Positions 1 through 8,693 of a DNA stretch of 62,766 bases are shown piece by piece (positions within the stretch are counted from its first letter, which is position 1; each line of letters begins with the position of its first letter). The stretch spans positions 1 to 62,766 of the forward strand of contig JAIYAM010000016.1 in the NCBI GenBank assembly GCA_027489065.1, read 5' to 3'. Below the pieces are notes generated by a model that saw nothing but the letters and a program-made list of their open reading frames with translations, made no database searches and had not been told where the DNA came from. Source of the DNA: Erythrobacteraceae bacterium (GTDB lineage Bacteria > Pseudomonadota > Alphaproteobacteria > Sphingomonadales > Sphingomonadaceae). The position numbers were made by a program, and so were the translations under genes.

Positions 1-92
1 GCACGATCGATCTGCGCGAGCGCGGCTTCCAGAGCCTTCTGACGGTCCACGGCCTTCTTGTCCTCTTCCACCAATTTCAATTGGGTAGCCAT
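1..92 (-). CDS. recA: RecA recombinase, amino-terminal fragment cut by the window edge
   Basis: Only the first 30 codons are present, on the minus strand, starting from the ATG at 92. The translation begins MATQLKLVEEDKKAV and continues into DRQKALEAALAQIDRA, the typical amino terminus of sphingomonad and other alphaproteobacterial RecA. RecA forms filaments on single-stranded DNA, drives strand exchange and triggers LexA self-cleavage. An AAGGAG ribosome-binding site lies 8 nt before the start. The catalytic core is outside the window, so identity rests on this leader and on the SOS box upstream. Confidence 0.85.
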   Translation of the reverse strand, partial: MATQLKLVEEDKKAVDRQKALEAALAQIDR

Positions 93-175
93 CGCACGCG
101 CTCCTTCGATTGCCTAGGGCCCGAAATCAGTTTTCCGCGACCCTGTAGGAGCTATGTACGTCATTTGTTCTCATG

Positions 176-190
176 GAACAAGTAGGGAAC
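176..190 (-). promoter_or_regulatory. LexA (SOS) box upstream of recA
   Basis: On the plus strand the sequence is GAAC-N7-GAAC, which reads GTTC-N7-GTTC towards recA. This is the direct-repeat SOS box known for alphaproteobacterial LexA. It lies 84 bp before the recA start. A third half-site, GTTC at 167-170, forms a palindrome (TTGTTC-N5-GAACAA, 165-181) with the first GAAC. Confidence 0.75.
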
Positions 191-226
191 GTGAATTATT
201 TTCCGGGCGCAACCCCGGATGCTCCC

Positions 227-1909
227 CTACTCGCTGTCATCCTCGCGAAGCTGCCAATCGAAGCTGCGCTTGGCGTTCGCGGGCACGGTGACCTCGACCG
301 TCTGGTTGCCGTTCTTGACCACCACCTTGCGCCCCGGGAAGCGCACCGCCGTGCCCGGCCCGGCGAGTTGCAGGCGCACCGTCACGGCGTGCGGGTTGGC
401 ATTGGTAAGGATCGCGCGCATCGCGTTCCACTTGCGGCCTTCGCCAATGCCGCCCTCGCTCACCGCGGCGCAGCGCGCGAAGACCTGACGGCTGGCGCCC
501 AGCGCCAGTTCCATGTCCTGCCCGCTGGCGTAATCGCGCAGACTCGTCGTGCCGGCGAGCTGATCGCCGCTTGCGGTCGGCTCGTAGAGCGTCATTCCCC
601 CCTGCGGCAGCGCCACGCCGAGGCCCTTCGCCGTCTCGTTCTTCGTCACCAGCAACAGGCTTGCAGGCTCGGGCTCGAAGTCCTCGTCGCCAACCTCGCC
701 GTCCTGTCCGATCCAGTCATAGGGATCGCACGCGGCTTCATAGAGATAGCGCGCCTTGACCGCGTCCTTGTTCAGGAAGGCGACCTGCTTCATCCCCTTG
801 GCCGAAACGTCGACCCGTTCCGGCACGCGGAACAGCTTGAGGTCGCCGAGGTTTTCCTCGACCGCCGTCATCACCGCCGATTTCATGCGCGAACCGGTGA
901 CGGAAATCAGCGCCTCATCCATCACCGCCGCCGGCATCGGCACGCTCAACATCACCGGTTCCGGAGCCATCGGCGGCGGCGGCGGGACCGGTTCGGGATA
1001 GCTGCCCACCGAGGTGCTGCCGAGCGGATAGCAGGTCAGTTGCAGCGGCGCGGCGGTCGGCGGATCGGCGAGGCTCTGGTAATCGCTCTCGACGTTCAGC
1101 TTGCCCGCGACGATCTGGAGCTTCGCCTTGTCGAAGCTCTGCCCGTTGTCGTTGACGAGGGTCAGCCAGCTCAGCAGGTGGAGCGGGAACTCCTCTCCCG
1201 CCGCCTTGCCCGCCGGCTTCGCCAGCAGCGTGCCGACATAGTTCGCCTGCCAGTCGAAGCCCCACGCGAGGTAGGTGAGCGTCACGTCATAGGTGCCGCC
1301 TTCCGGGGACAGCGTGTCGATCGAGAACACCGGGCTGGCCGAAAGGCCGGGCGGAACACGCGCGAAGGTGAGCTTTTCGGGGAGGCCCGAACAGCGCACC
1401 GCCTCGAAGCCCTGGCTGGTCTCGAGAACCAGCCCGCCGTCGGCGCGGGTGCGCACGATGGCCTGCTCGGCCCTGGCCTCGCCGGTCGCGGGGTTGGTGC
1501 GGGTGACGGTGACGCGGTTGCCGAGCGTGCCGTCGACCAGCGCGGCGGGCGAGAGGAGCTGGGCGTTGCGGTTCTTCTCGATGGTGCCGCCGGGCAGGCC
1601 CGTGACGATCGCGGAGACCCCGATCATGCCTTCGGCGACGCCTTCGAAGCGGATCGTGGATTCGCCTTTGGGGAGGGTGACGCGGCGGGTCTCGCTGATC
1701 ATCGCGAGGCCGCGTGGGTAGTCCGCTTCGAGCGGCTCGTCGACCGCGCGGTCAGGGTCGCGGTAGATCGTGACCGACAGGTCGGAAGGCGGCGCGGCGT
1801 CGACCACCGCGCGCGCGCGCGTCTGCCCGCCCGTTTGCCCGAGGGTCTGGGCGGCGAGCGGTGCGGCGATCACCGCCGCGCCGAGCATCCCGTATGCGGA
1901 GAGGCGCAT
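227..1909 (-). CDS. DUF4139 domain protein, secreted (tandem copy 1)
   Basis: A 560-residue protein with a signal peptide (MRLSAYGMLGAAVIAAPLAAQ) followed by the DUF4139 fold. It has an early VTIYRDPDRAV strand, an RRVTLPKG strand and a middle region containing YLAWGFDWQANYVG, which is typical of this family. A proline-rich linker lies near residues 300-310. The molecular function of DUF4139 proteins is not established. The export signal suggests the periplasm or outer membrane. It starts 10 bp after the stop of a second DUF4139 gene on the same strand, so the two are probably co-transcribed. Its 3' end runs towards recA without an obvious terminator. Confidence 0.8.
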   Translation of the reverse strand: MRLSAYGMLGAAVIAAPLAAQTLGQTGGQTRARAVVDAAPPSDLSVTIYRDPDRAVDEPLEADYPRGLAMISETRRVTLPKGESTIRFEGVAEGMIGVSAIVTGLPGGTIEKNRNAQLLSPAALVDGTLGNRVTVTRTNPATGEARAEQAIVRTRADGGLVLETSQGFEAVRCSGLPEKLTFARVPPGLSASPVFSIDTLSPEGGTYDVTLTYLAWGFDWQANYVGTLLAKPAGKAAGEEFPLHLLSWLTLVNDNGQSFDKAKLQIVAGKLNVESDYQSLADPPTAAPLQLTCYPLGSTSVGSYPEPVPPPPPMAPEPVMLSVPMPAAVMDEALISVTGSRMKSAVMTAVEENLGDLKLFRVPERVDVSAKGMKQVAFLNKDAVKARYLYEAACDPYDWIGQDGEVGDEDFEPEPASLLLVTKNETAKGLGVALPQGGMTLYEPTASGDQLAGTTSLRDYASGQDMELALGASRQVFARCAAVSEGGIGEGRKWNAMRAILTNANPHAVTVRLQLAGPGTAVRFPGRKVVVKNGNQTVEVTVPANAKRSFDWQLREDDSE

Positions 1910-1919
1910 GGCCCGCGCC

Positions 1920-3443
1920 TCAATAACGCGTTTCGTAGGTGACGCGGATCACCCGCTCACCCGTCGCGGGGACGGTGATGCGGTACTTGCGCCGGTCGGC
2001 ATTGAGCTGTTCGCCCTTCACGTCTTCGGCGGTGATGCGGGTGTCGTCGCCCCACCAGCCGGCGGTCAGGCCCGTCTGGGTGAGCTCGACCTCGCTGGGC
2101 GCGGTGCGCGCGTTGGTGAGGGTGTAGCGCATGGTGGTGCGGTAGAAGGTCTTGGGCCGCTCGACTTCGACGGTGGTCGTGGTCTTGCCGTTTTCGGTGA
2201 TGCGATAACGGGCGGATCTCTCCCACTCTTCCGAGGTGATCGTCTCGCGCTTCTCGATCTCGGCCTTGACCGTGATGTCGAAGGCGTCGCCGGTGGCGAG
2301 CGAAAGCTCGCTGCCCATCGGGGTGTGGCCGATGCCCTTCTCGCCGATGAACTGCGGCGTGCCCTCGCGGTCGCGCTGGTAGAAGCGCACCGTGCCCGCC
2401 GGGAGCGCGTCGCCGAGGCCCTGGTCCCGCGAGGTCGAGAAGGCGATGCGGCTTTCGACGTTGCGGGGCTCGGCATCGTTCTGCTGCCAGCCGACGGTGA
2501 TCGCGTAGATCTTGCGCGCTGGCACAGCCTGCACATCGAGGAAGCTGACCTGCTTGGTCTGGGCATTGGCGACCGTGGTGCGCCCCGCAATGGGATAGAG
2601 GTAGAAGTCGCCCAGCCGCTCGCGGTCCGCAGCTTCGGTGCCGGCGCGGGTCATGCCACGCTCGCGGTAGCCGCTGCCGCGATTGCCATCATTGGGATTG
2701 CCCGCGACCAGCACGGTGTCGGCATTGCGGAAAGTGGTGCCGGTGTTGTTGGTGAGCGTCACCCAGCCCTGCATGTCGATGGTGCCGGCGGCCTCGTTGT
2801 AGAGCGCGACATAGTCCGCGCTCCACCCCAGCCCGCTGCTCAGATAGCGCAGACTGACAGGCCGTGCGCCGCCGCGGGTGGAATCGAGGTTGACCGACAG
2901 CGTCGGCCGCGCGCGCAGTCCGGGGGGCACGCGGTCGAAGATCACGCGCACCGGCAGGCCATCGTCGCGCAGCACCTCGATCCGGTCGCCGATCTGGATC
3001 ACCACGCCGCCTGCGACGGACAGCACCTTGGCCCGCTCGCGCGTCTCGGCGCCGGTCGCGATGTTGGTGCGCAGCAGGGTCACGGCCTGGCCGACGGCCT
3101 TCTCCATGAGCTTGGAGGGGGTGAGCAGGTCGTAATCGAAATTCTGCTCGATGATCGTGGTGCCCTCGGCCGCGAAGCTCAGCGTCTCGGGCCGGATGGC
3201 GGCGGAGACATCGGGGAACTCGACACGGCTCCTGCCAGTGGCGATGTCGATGCGGCGCACGTCCTGCACCAGCGCGAGATCATTGTTGTAGATGGTGAGG
3301 GCGACGTCGCCCTGAGCGGAGGCGTCGGGATCGGGCACGCCTTGCGCCGGCTGGCCTTGCGCGGCGGCTCCGCTCGCCAGCAGCGCCGCCAGCGAGACTC
3401 CGCCGAAAGCGGCCCCCAGGCCTGCAAATGCGCGATGGATCAT
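1920..3443 (-). CDS. DUF4139 domain protein, secreted (tandem copy 2)
   Basis: A 507-residue exported protein; the first 27 residues form a signal peptide ending SGAAAQ. The body shares family hallmarks with its downstream neighbour: LTIYNNDLALVQDVR, a VPPGLRARP strand and YLSSGLGWSADYVALYN, and it ends VTYETRY. It is shorter and more typical of DUF4139 than copy 1. The two diverge strongly, so the duplication is old. Upstream lie 105 bp and then cckA on the same strand. The function of the family is unknown; a cell-envelope role is only inferred from the signal peptide. Confidence 0.8.
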   Translation of the reverse strand: MIHRAFAGLGAAFGGVSLAALLASGAAAQGQPAQGVPDPDASAQGDVALTIYNNDLALVQDVRRIDIATGRSRVEFPDVSAAIRPETLSFAAEGTTIIEQNFDYDLLTPSKLMEKAVGQAVTLLRTNIATGAETRERAKVLSVAGGVVIQIGDRIEVLRDDGLPVRVIFDRVPPGLRARPTLSVNLDSTRGGARPVSLRYLSSGLGWSADYVALYNEAAGTIDMQGWVTLTNNTGTTFRNADTVLVAGNPNDGNRGSGYRERGMTRAGTEAADRERLGDFYLYPIAGRTTVANAQTKQVSFLDVQAVPARKIYAITVGWQQNDAEPRNVESRIAFSTSRDQGLGDALPAGTVRFYQRDREGTPQFIGEKGIGHTPMGSELSLATGDAFDITVKAEIEKRETITSEEWERSARYRITENGKTTTTVEVERPKTFYRTTMRYTLTNARTAPSEVELTQTGLTAGWWGDDTRITAEDVKGEQLNADRRKYRITVPATGERVIRVTYETRY

Positions 3444-3548
3444 GGTCGTCCCCTCCTGCTTCTTGTTGGAAGAGGATGAACGATTCTTGCGCTTACTCCA
3501 AGGTGAACGGAGCGGGCCGCTGCCGGAAATCCCCGCTTGGGAGGGGCC

Positions 3549-6092
3549 TCACGCCCCTGCCCCGGCCCCTGCCGCCGCCCGCGCCTGGCTCAGCACCGCG
3601 CCGACCTTGTCGCCGATCGCGGCGACGCTGAAGGGCTTGGCGATGAAGTGCATGTCGGCGATGTCGATGTCGCGGCGCAGCTGTTCCTCGGCATAGCCAG
3701 ACATGAACAAGACCGGCATCCCCGGCAGGCGCGCGCGGATCGCGCGGACCATCGCCGGGCCGTCCATGCCCGGCATCACCACGTCGCTGACGACGATATC
3801 GAACTCCCCGCCCTCCTCGATCGCGGCGAGGCCTTCCTCGCCGTTGGCGCAGGCGGTGATCTCGTAGCCTGCGCGGGTGAGCGCGCGTTCGGCGACGGCG
3901 CGGACCATGTCCTCGTCCTCGACCAGCAGCACCTTGCCCCCCGCCGACCAGTCCGACGACACCAGCGTCGGCGCCTCGCGCTTCTTGGGCATCTCGCCGC
4001 GGTGCACGGGGAAATAGACCGTGAAGCGCGCGCCCATCGGGTGGCCGGACTTGTCGTTGATGTTGTCGGCGAAGATGAACCCGCCCGATTGCTTGACGAT
4101 CCCGTAGGCGGTCGAGAGGCCGAGGCCGGTGCCCTTGCCCTGCTCCTTGGTGGTGAAGAACGGCTCGAACAGCTTGGGCAGCACGTGGGGCGGGATGCCG
4201 CCGCCGGTGTCCTGCACGATCAGCACGGTGTAGTCCGCAGCCGGCAGCACCTCGGAGCCGAGCTGGATGACCTGCTTGGCCTGCAAGCTGCGCGTGAACA
4301 GCGAGATCCGCCCCTGCCCGTTCCCGCGCGACTGGATCGCGTCGCGGGCATTCACGGCAAGGTTCATGATCACCTGCTCGAGCTGCTGCGGATCGGCCCT
4401 GACGGGGCCGAGATTGCGATCATGCTGGACGTAATAGGTGATCTTCTCGCCGAGCAGCCGTTTGATGAGCGGGCTCACCTCGCTGACCACGTCGGGCAGC
4501 TGGATGATCTCGGGCCGCAGGGTCTGCTGGCGCGAGAAGGCGAGCAGCTGGCGGGTCAGCGAAGCGGCGCGGTTGGAATTGGCGCGGATCTGCTGAATGT
4601 CGTCATAGTCGCTGTCGCCGGGAATGTGGCGCAGCAGCATGAGATCGCAGGTGCCGATGATCGCGGTCAGCACGTTGTTAAAATCGTGCGCGACGCCGCC
4701 GGCAAGCTGGCCGACCGCCTGCATCTTGGTCGCCTGCGCAACCTGACGGCGCAGCTGGTTTTCCTGGCTGGTGTCGGCAAGGCTGAGCAGCACCGCTGCC
4801 TCGCCGAGGCCGCGCACGCCGGCAAGGCCGAGGCTGACCGGTTCTTCCGGGCTGTTGGTGAGCCGCACCGCGACATCGCCGCTGGTCGAAGGCCCGCGCC
4901 CGTGGCGACGCACCGCGTCCGACAGCGCGGCCTTGTCCTCGCGGGTGACGAGATCGGTCGGGAAGGCGGGCAGCCCGCGCCCCTCGCGGCCCACAGAGCG
5001 CAGGAAGGCGTCATTGCCGAACAGGAAGCGCCCGTCGCGGTCGGTCATGGCAAGGCCCAGCGGCAGCTGCGCGAGCAGCGCGTCCAATTGCGCGACGCCG
5101 GCCTGCCCCGCCCCCTCGAAGCCGCCGCCGATGCCGACCCCGCTGTCAATCAGCAGCATCAGCGAGGTGGCCTCGTCGGGCCCGGCCGGAGTGGCGCGCT
5201 CGGCCGGATCGACCAGCGGCACGTCGACCAGCGTCTGCGGCGTCCCGCCTCGGCCTTCGCGCGCGAAAAAGATGCGATCACGCTCGTCCGAGCGCAGGAA
5301 GCTGACGAAATCCTGCCCCATCAGGCTCGCCCGCTCGTCCCCCGCAGCACGCTCGGCGAAGCCTGCGCTGACGGCGCGGATCACGCCGTCGGCGGTGGTG
5401 ATCGCGGTTTCGATCCCGGCCCGGCTCAGCATCTTGCCGAAGGGCCCGGCAAGGTCGAGCGCGTGGAGGCTGGTCGCCGCCTCGCGCGCATGGGGGCGCA
5501 GGCGCCAGATCAGGTGGTCCTCGCCCCGCCCGGCGCGGGTCGCGGCGATCTGCCAGTGGGTCTCGTCGATGGTCTCGATATCCTCGAGCGCGGCCGTCCC
5601 GTCGCGCCACGCGGTGCGCGCCAGCAGCGTCACCGCCTCCAGAGCCTCGCGTCCGAGCGGGAGCGACGGGGGGGCCGCACCCGGCCCGAAGCTGTCGAGG
5701 AAGAAGTGATTGGCGCAGACCATGCGGTTGGCCCGGTCGGTGATCGCGATCGCCTCGCCCGCCCGTTCGATGGCGGCGACCGTGACGCTCCAGTCGGTGG
5801 CTGCCGGTCCCTCGCTCGCGGGGCTCACGCGGATCCGGTCGAGCAGCACCACCCCGCCGAGCAGCACCGCGGAGGCAAGCGCGAAGGCGAGCGCCACAAG
5901 GCCGCTGCCGGTCGCGAAATAGAGAATGCCTGCGCTCGCCACCAGCGCCCCGCCGAGCCCGGCAAGCAGGCGCGCGGGCGGCGCCTCGTGAGCGGGCGTA
6001 TCGACAGCAGCGATGACAGGCGGATCGGATCGGGGGCCGGAACGGCGGGACAAGCGGCAAGGCTCCTGTGGCAAGCGGGCGCCCGCGCGCAT
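3549..6092 (-). CDS. cckA: Cell-cycle hybrid histidine kinase CckA
   Basis: An 847-residue hybrid kinase. Two membrane segments lie near residues 40-85, followed by PAS-like sensing regions. The HisKA box GGVAHDFNNVLTAIIG places the phospho-accepting His at about residue 469. The HATPase domain has an N box (NLAVNARDAI) and glycine boxes (DTGGGIP, GTGLGLST). A carboxy-terminal receiver has its phospho-Asp at about residue 770 (SDVVMPGMDG). The HDFNN motif and this layout are typical of CckA, which in alphaproteobacteria feeds phosphate through ChpT to CtrA and controls cell cycle and polarity. The extreme amino terminus is uncertain. Confidence 0.9.
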   Translation of the reverse strand: MRAGARLPQEPCRLSRRSGPRSDPPVIAAVDTPAHEAPPARLLAGLGGALVASAGILYFATGSGLVALAFALASAVLLGGVVLLDRIRVSPASEGPAATDWSVTVAAIERAGEAIAITDRANRMVCANHFFLDSFGPGAAPPSLPLGREALEAVTLLARTAWRDGTAALEDIETIDETHWQIAATRAGRGEDHLIWRLRPHAREAATSLHALDLAGPFGKMLSRAGIETAITTADGVIRAVSAGFAERAAGDERASLMGQDFVSFLRSDERDRIFFAREGRGGTPQTLVDVPLVDPAERATPAGPDEATSLMLLIDSGVGIGGGFEGAGQAGVAQLDALLAQLPLGLAMTDRDGRFLFGNDAFLRSVGREGRGLPAFPTDLVTREDKAALSDAVRRHGRGPSTSGDVAVRLTNSPEEPVSLGLAGVRGLGEAAVLLSLADTSQENQLRRQVAQATKMQAVGQLAGGVAHDFNNVLTAIIGTCDLMLLRHIPGDSDYDDIQQIRANSNRAASLTRQLLAFSRQQTLRPEIIQLPDVVSEVSPLIKRLLGEKITYYVQHDRNLGPVRADPQQLEQVIMNLAVNARDAIQSRGNGQGRISLFTRSLQAKQVIQLGSEVLPAADYTVLIVQDTGGGIPPHVLPKLFEPFFTTKEQGKGTGLGLSTAYGIVKQSGGFIFADNINDKSGHPMGARFTVYFPVHRGEMPKKREAPTLVSSDWSAGGKVLLVEDEDMVRAVAERALTRAGYEITACANGEEGLAAIEEGGEFDIVVSDVVMPGMDGPAMVRAIRARLPGMPVLFMSGYAEEQLRRDIDIADMHFIAKPFSVAAIGDKVGAVLSQARAAAGAGAGA

Positions 6093-6123
6093 CGGCGACG
6101 CGGGCGGAAGGAAGAAGCGCTTC

Positions 6124-6732
6124 CTACTGGCTTGCGAGCCGCTGGTCGAGCCGCGCTTCCATCGCCTTCAACCGTCTGGCGCGCTTACGGGACACCACGG
6201 CCCGCCACACCCAGCCGGACACCACATATCCGACAGCGGGCGTCACCACCGCGAGCACGATGAAGCCGAAGGCCGTCGCTCCCGCCATCTGGAAAAGGTC
6301 GACGACCATCGCCCAGGCGCCCGACTGGACCTTGCCATGCGCGAGCGCCGGCCCTGCGGCATCGAGCCTGAGCGTGAAGTTGCCGACCTTGTTCGCCACC
6401 ACCAGCCAGAAGGGCAGCGTGAAGGGGTTGGTGACGAAGGTCACCAGCGCCGCGAGCGGCACGTTGGCCCGCGAGGGGAGCGCGAGGAAGGCGGCGAGGA
6501 AGATCTGCCCGATCGGGATAATGAAGGCCGCGAACAGCCCCAGAGCCACCCCGCGCGGCACCGAACGGCGGGTGAAGCGCCACAGCTCGGGCGAAAGGAA
6601 GCGGTGCGCGATCGGGGCGAGATACTTGTTTTCCGCCATCCCCTCGCGCGTCGGCGTGTTCTTGCGAATCACGCCCTGCGCCCAGAGCTTGGAGCGTGCG
6701 GTCAGGCTCATCCGGGGTGTCGGCACGCTCAT
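6124..6732 (-). CDS. DUF2062 domain membrane protein
   Basis: A 202-residue protein when started at the ATG at 6732, which has GAGG 7 nt upstream. An upstream in-frame ATG at 6807 lacks a ribosome-binding site. The sequence SVPRGVALGLFAAFIIPIGQ, the NPFTLPFW motif and two or three hydrophobic segments match DUF2062. Members are small inner-membrane proteins, often in alphaproteobacteria, with no settled function. It lies 31 bp downstream of the cckA start region on the same strand and could be co-transcribed with cckA. Confidence 0.75.
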   Translation of the reverse strand: MSVPTPRMSLTARSKLWAQGVIRKNTPTREGMAENKYLAPIAHRFLSPELWRFTRRSVPRGVALGLFAAFIIPIGQIFLAAFLALPSRANVPLAALVTFVTNPFTLPFWLVVANKVGNFTLRLDAAGPALAHGKVQSGAWAMVVDLFQMAGATAFGFIVLAVVTPAVGYVVSGWVWRAVVSRKRARRLKAMEARLDQRLASQ

Positions 6733-6912
6733 GCACGCGCCTCGGAGGGGCGCAAAGCGGCGACGAACGCTCGGGAGGCGGACGGGGTGAACATGGTTGA
6801 TGCCCATATGGGTAGCACGGCAAGACTGACTAGGTGGTGAATCGCGCCCCCGGCGATTTTTCGACGGACGTCATGGGCGCAAGGACATTCCCCCTCGCCC
6901 GGCAGACCGGCA

Positions 6913-7395
6913 TCAGGATCTGTCCCTGAGAATCCTGGCCTTGTCGCGCTTCCAGTCGCGGTCCTTGATGGTAGCCCGCTTGTCGTGCGTCTGCTTGCCC
7001 TTGGCGAGCGCGAGCTCGACCTTGGCGCGCCCGGTGCGGTTGAAGTACACCGATAGCGGCACCAGCGTCATGCCCTTGCGCTCCACCGCACCGACGAACT
7101 TCTCGATCTCGCGTTCGTGGAGCAGCAGCTTGCGCGGCCTGCGCGGTTCGTGGTTGAGGCGGTTGCCGTGGCTGTATTCGGGGATGTTGGCGTTGATCAG
7201 CCAGACCTGCCCGTCCTTCACCTCGGCATAGCTCTCCGCGATGCTGGCCTCGCCCGCCCGCAATGCCTTCACCTCGGTGCCCTGCAAGGCGAGCCCGGCC
7301 TCGAAGGTGTCCTCGATGAAGTAGTCGAACCGCGCGCGGCGGTTCTCGGCGACGATCTTGAGCTTGTCAAAGGTGACGGGTTTGGGACGGGCCAT
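6913..7395 (-). CDS. smpB: SsrA-binding protein SmpB
   Basis: 160 residues, the normal SmpB length. Hallmarks are [53 protein letters not shown] and the basic tail ending [12 protein letters not shown]. SmpB binds the tRNA-like domain of tmRNA and carries it to stalled ribosomes for trans-translation. The partner tmRNA gene was not seen in this window. A divergent hydrolase gene begins 117 bp upstream. Confidence 0.95.
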   Translation of the reverse strand: MARPKPVTFDKLKIVAENRRARFDYFIEDTFEAGLALQGTEVKALRAGEASIAESYAEVKDGQVWLINANIPEYSHGNRLNHEPRRPRKLLLHEREIEKFVGAVERKGMTLVPLSVYFNRTGRAKVELALAKGKQTHDKRATIKDRDWKRDKARILRDRS

Positions 7396-7512
7396 GGGAC
7401 GCGCGATGTAGGGGCGCGGGCGCTAAAAAGCGAGGGGAGAAAACAGGCGGCGTCTTTGCGCTTTGGCGTGTTGTGGCTACCGTGGGGCAAGGGCAGCACG
7501 GGAGCGCGCGAC

Positions 7513-8577
7513 ATGGACATGGCCGAACCGTTCTGCATCGCTGGACAGACGGTTCCGCCCGGCAGCCAGGCCGATGTCGCCTTCCCGATCACCACCATGG
7601 CCACCGGCACATCCTCCTCGCTGGCGGTACGCGTGCTGCACGGCGCCAGGCCCGGCCCTGCGGTGTTCGTCAGCGCCGCAATCCACGGTGACGAGATCAT
7701 CGGCACGGCGGTCATCCAGCGCCTCGCCCAGCAGCTGCGCCCGGAGGCGCTCGCCGGCACGGTGCTGCTGGTGCCGGTCGCCAACATCTTCGGCTTCATC
7801 ACCCATTCGCGCTACCTGCCCGACCGGCGTGACCTCAACCGCTCCTTCCCCGGCAGCGCGGGTGGCTCGCTCGCCGGACAGCTCGCGCACATCTTCACCT
7901 GCGAGGTCGTGCGCCGCTGTTCGCTCGGCATCGACATCCACTCCGCGGCAATCAACCGCTACAACCTCCCCCAGATCCGCATCGCCGCCGGTAACCGCAA
8001 GCTGGTGGAGCTGGCCATGGCCTTCGGCGCGCCGGTCATCATCGAGAGTCCCTTGCGCGACGGCAGCTTGCGCGATCTGGCGCAGAAGCACGGCGTCGAT
8101 ATGCTGCTGATGGAGGCGGGCGAGGCGCTGCGCTTCGACCGGCTTTCGATCGAGACGGGCGTGGAGGGCGTGACGCGGGTGCTTGCGCATCTCGGCATAA
8201 TCGAGGCGGACGACGGACTCAGCGCCGTCGGCATTCCGGCCCGCGCCAATCGCTCCGTGTGGGTCAGAGCCCCGCGCGGCGGGGTCGCACAAATGGTGCG
8301 CGAAAGCGGCGATCCGGTGCGCAAGGGCGACACCCTCGCCTGCGTCGCAGGCCTGTTCGGAGAGGACGCGGAGGAACTGGTCAGCCCGCTCGACGGGATC
8401 ATCATCGGCCACGCCACGCTTCCGGTCGTCCATCAGGGCGACGCCTTGTTCCACATCGCCGCGATCGACCACCCCGAGCGGGTCGGCGCGCAGATCGATT
8501 CGATCACCGAGGCGATTCTGGCGAGCGAACCGCAAGGCTCCGCGCAGGGGATGCTCGACGAGGACGAGGTGGTTTAA
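7513..8577 (+). CDS. Succinylglutamate desuccinylase/aspartoacylase-family metallohydrolase
   Basis: 354 residues from the ATG at 7513, with GGAG about 8 nt upstream. The zinc-carboxypeptidase-like fold is shown by AAIHGDEIIG (His58 and Glu61 as likely zinc ligands), DRRDLNRSFPG, and DIHSA with His143 as the third ligand. The carboxy-terminal part, with GGVAQMVRESGDPVRKGD, resembles the beta-barrel lobe of the AstE/AspA family. It should cleave an N-acyl amino acid, but the substrate cannot be told from the sequence. It is convergent with dapA; a 17-bp inverted repeat lies between them. Confidence 0.85.
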   Translation: MDMAEPFCIAGQTVPPGSQADVAFPITTMATGTSSSLAVRVLHGARPGPAVFVSAAIHGDEIIGTAVIQRLAQQLRPEALAGTVLLVPVANIFGFITHSRYLPDRRDLNRSFPGSAGGSLAGQLAHIFTCEVVRRCSLGIDIHSAAINRYNLPQIRIAAGNRKLVELAMAFGAPVIIESPLRDGSLRDLAQKHGVDMLLMEAGEALRFDRLSIETGVEGVTRVLAHLGIIEADDGLSAVGIPARANRSVWVRAPRGGVAQMVRESGDPVRKGDTLACVAGLFGEDAEELVSPLDGIIIGHATLPVVHQGDALFHIAAIDHPERVGAQIDSITEAILASEPQGSAQGMLDEDEVV

Positions 8578-8583
8578 GCCATA

Positions 8584-8684
8584 GAACCGCTCGTCCTGAG
8601 CTTGTCGAAGGACTGTCCTTCACTTGCGGCTCGCGGGCATCCACTGAAGAAAGTGCAGCCCTTCGACAAGCTCAGGGCGAACGG
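8584..8684. repeat. REP-like palindromic repeat pair between convergent genes
   Basis: CCTGAGCTTGTCGAAGG at 8595-8611 and its perfect complement CCTTCGACAAGCTCAGG at 8660-8676 form a 17-bp inverted repeat with a 48-nt spacer. Flanking CGTCC and GGGCGAACGG extend the resemblance. The same core recurs at 31236 and 47021 in this window. It lies between two convergent stop codons, so it may act as a two-way terminator. Confidence 0.75.
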
Positions 8685-8693
8685 AAGTTAAGG

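Noticed and set aside
173..1942. A 589-codon plus-strand open frame opposite the DUF4139 gene, and similar long frames at 3537-6263, 32784-35204 and 45296-48091
   Set aside because: These Arg/Ala/His-rich frames are antisense shadows of well-recognised genes in GC-rich DNA. They have no family resemblance or ribosome-binding sites.
8584..8684. A CRISPR array from the repeated CTTCGACAAGCTC units
   Set aside because: Only two inverted copies occur here and others are scattered singly. There are no regular spacers and no cas genes.
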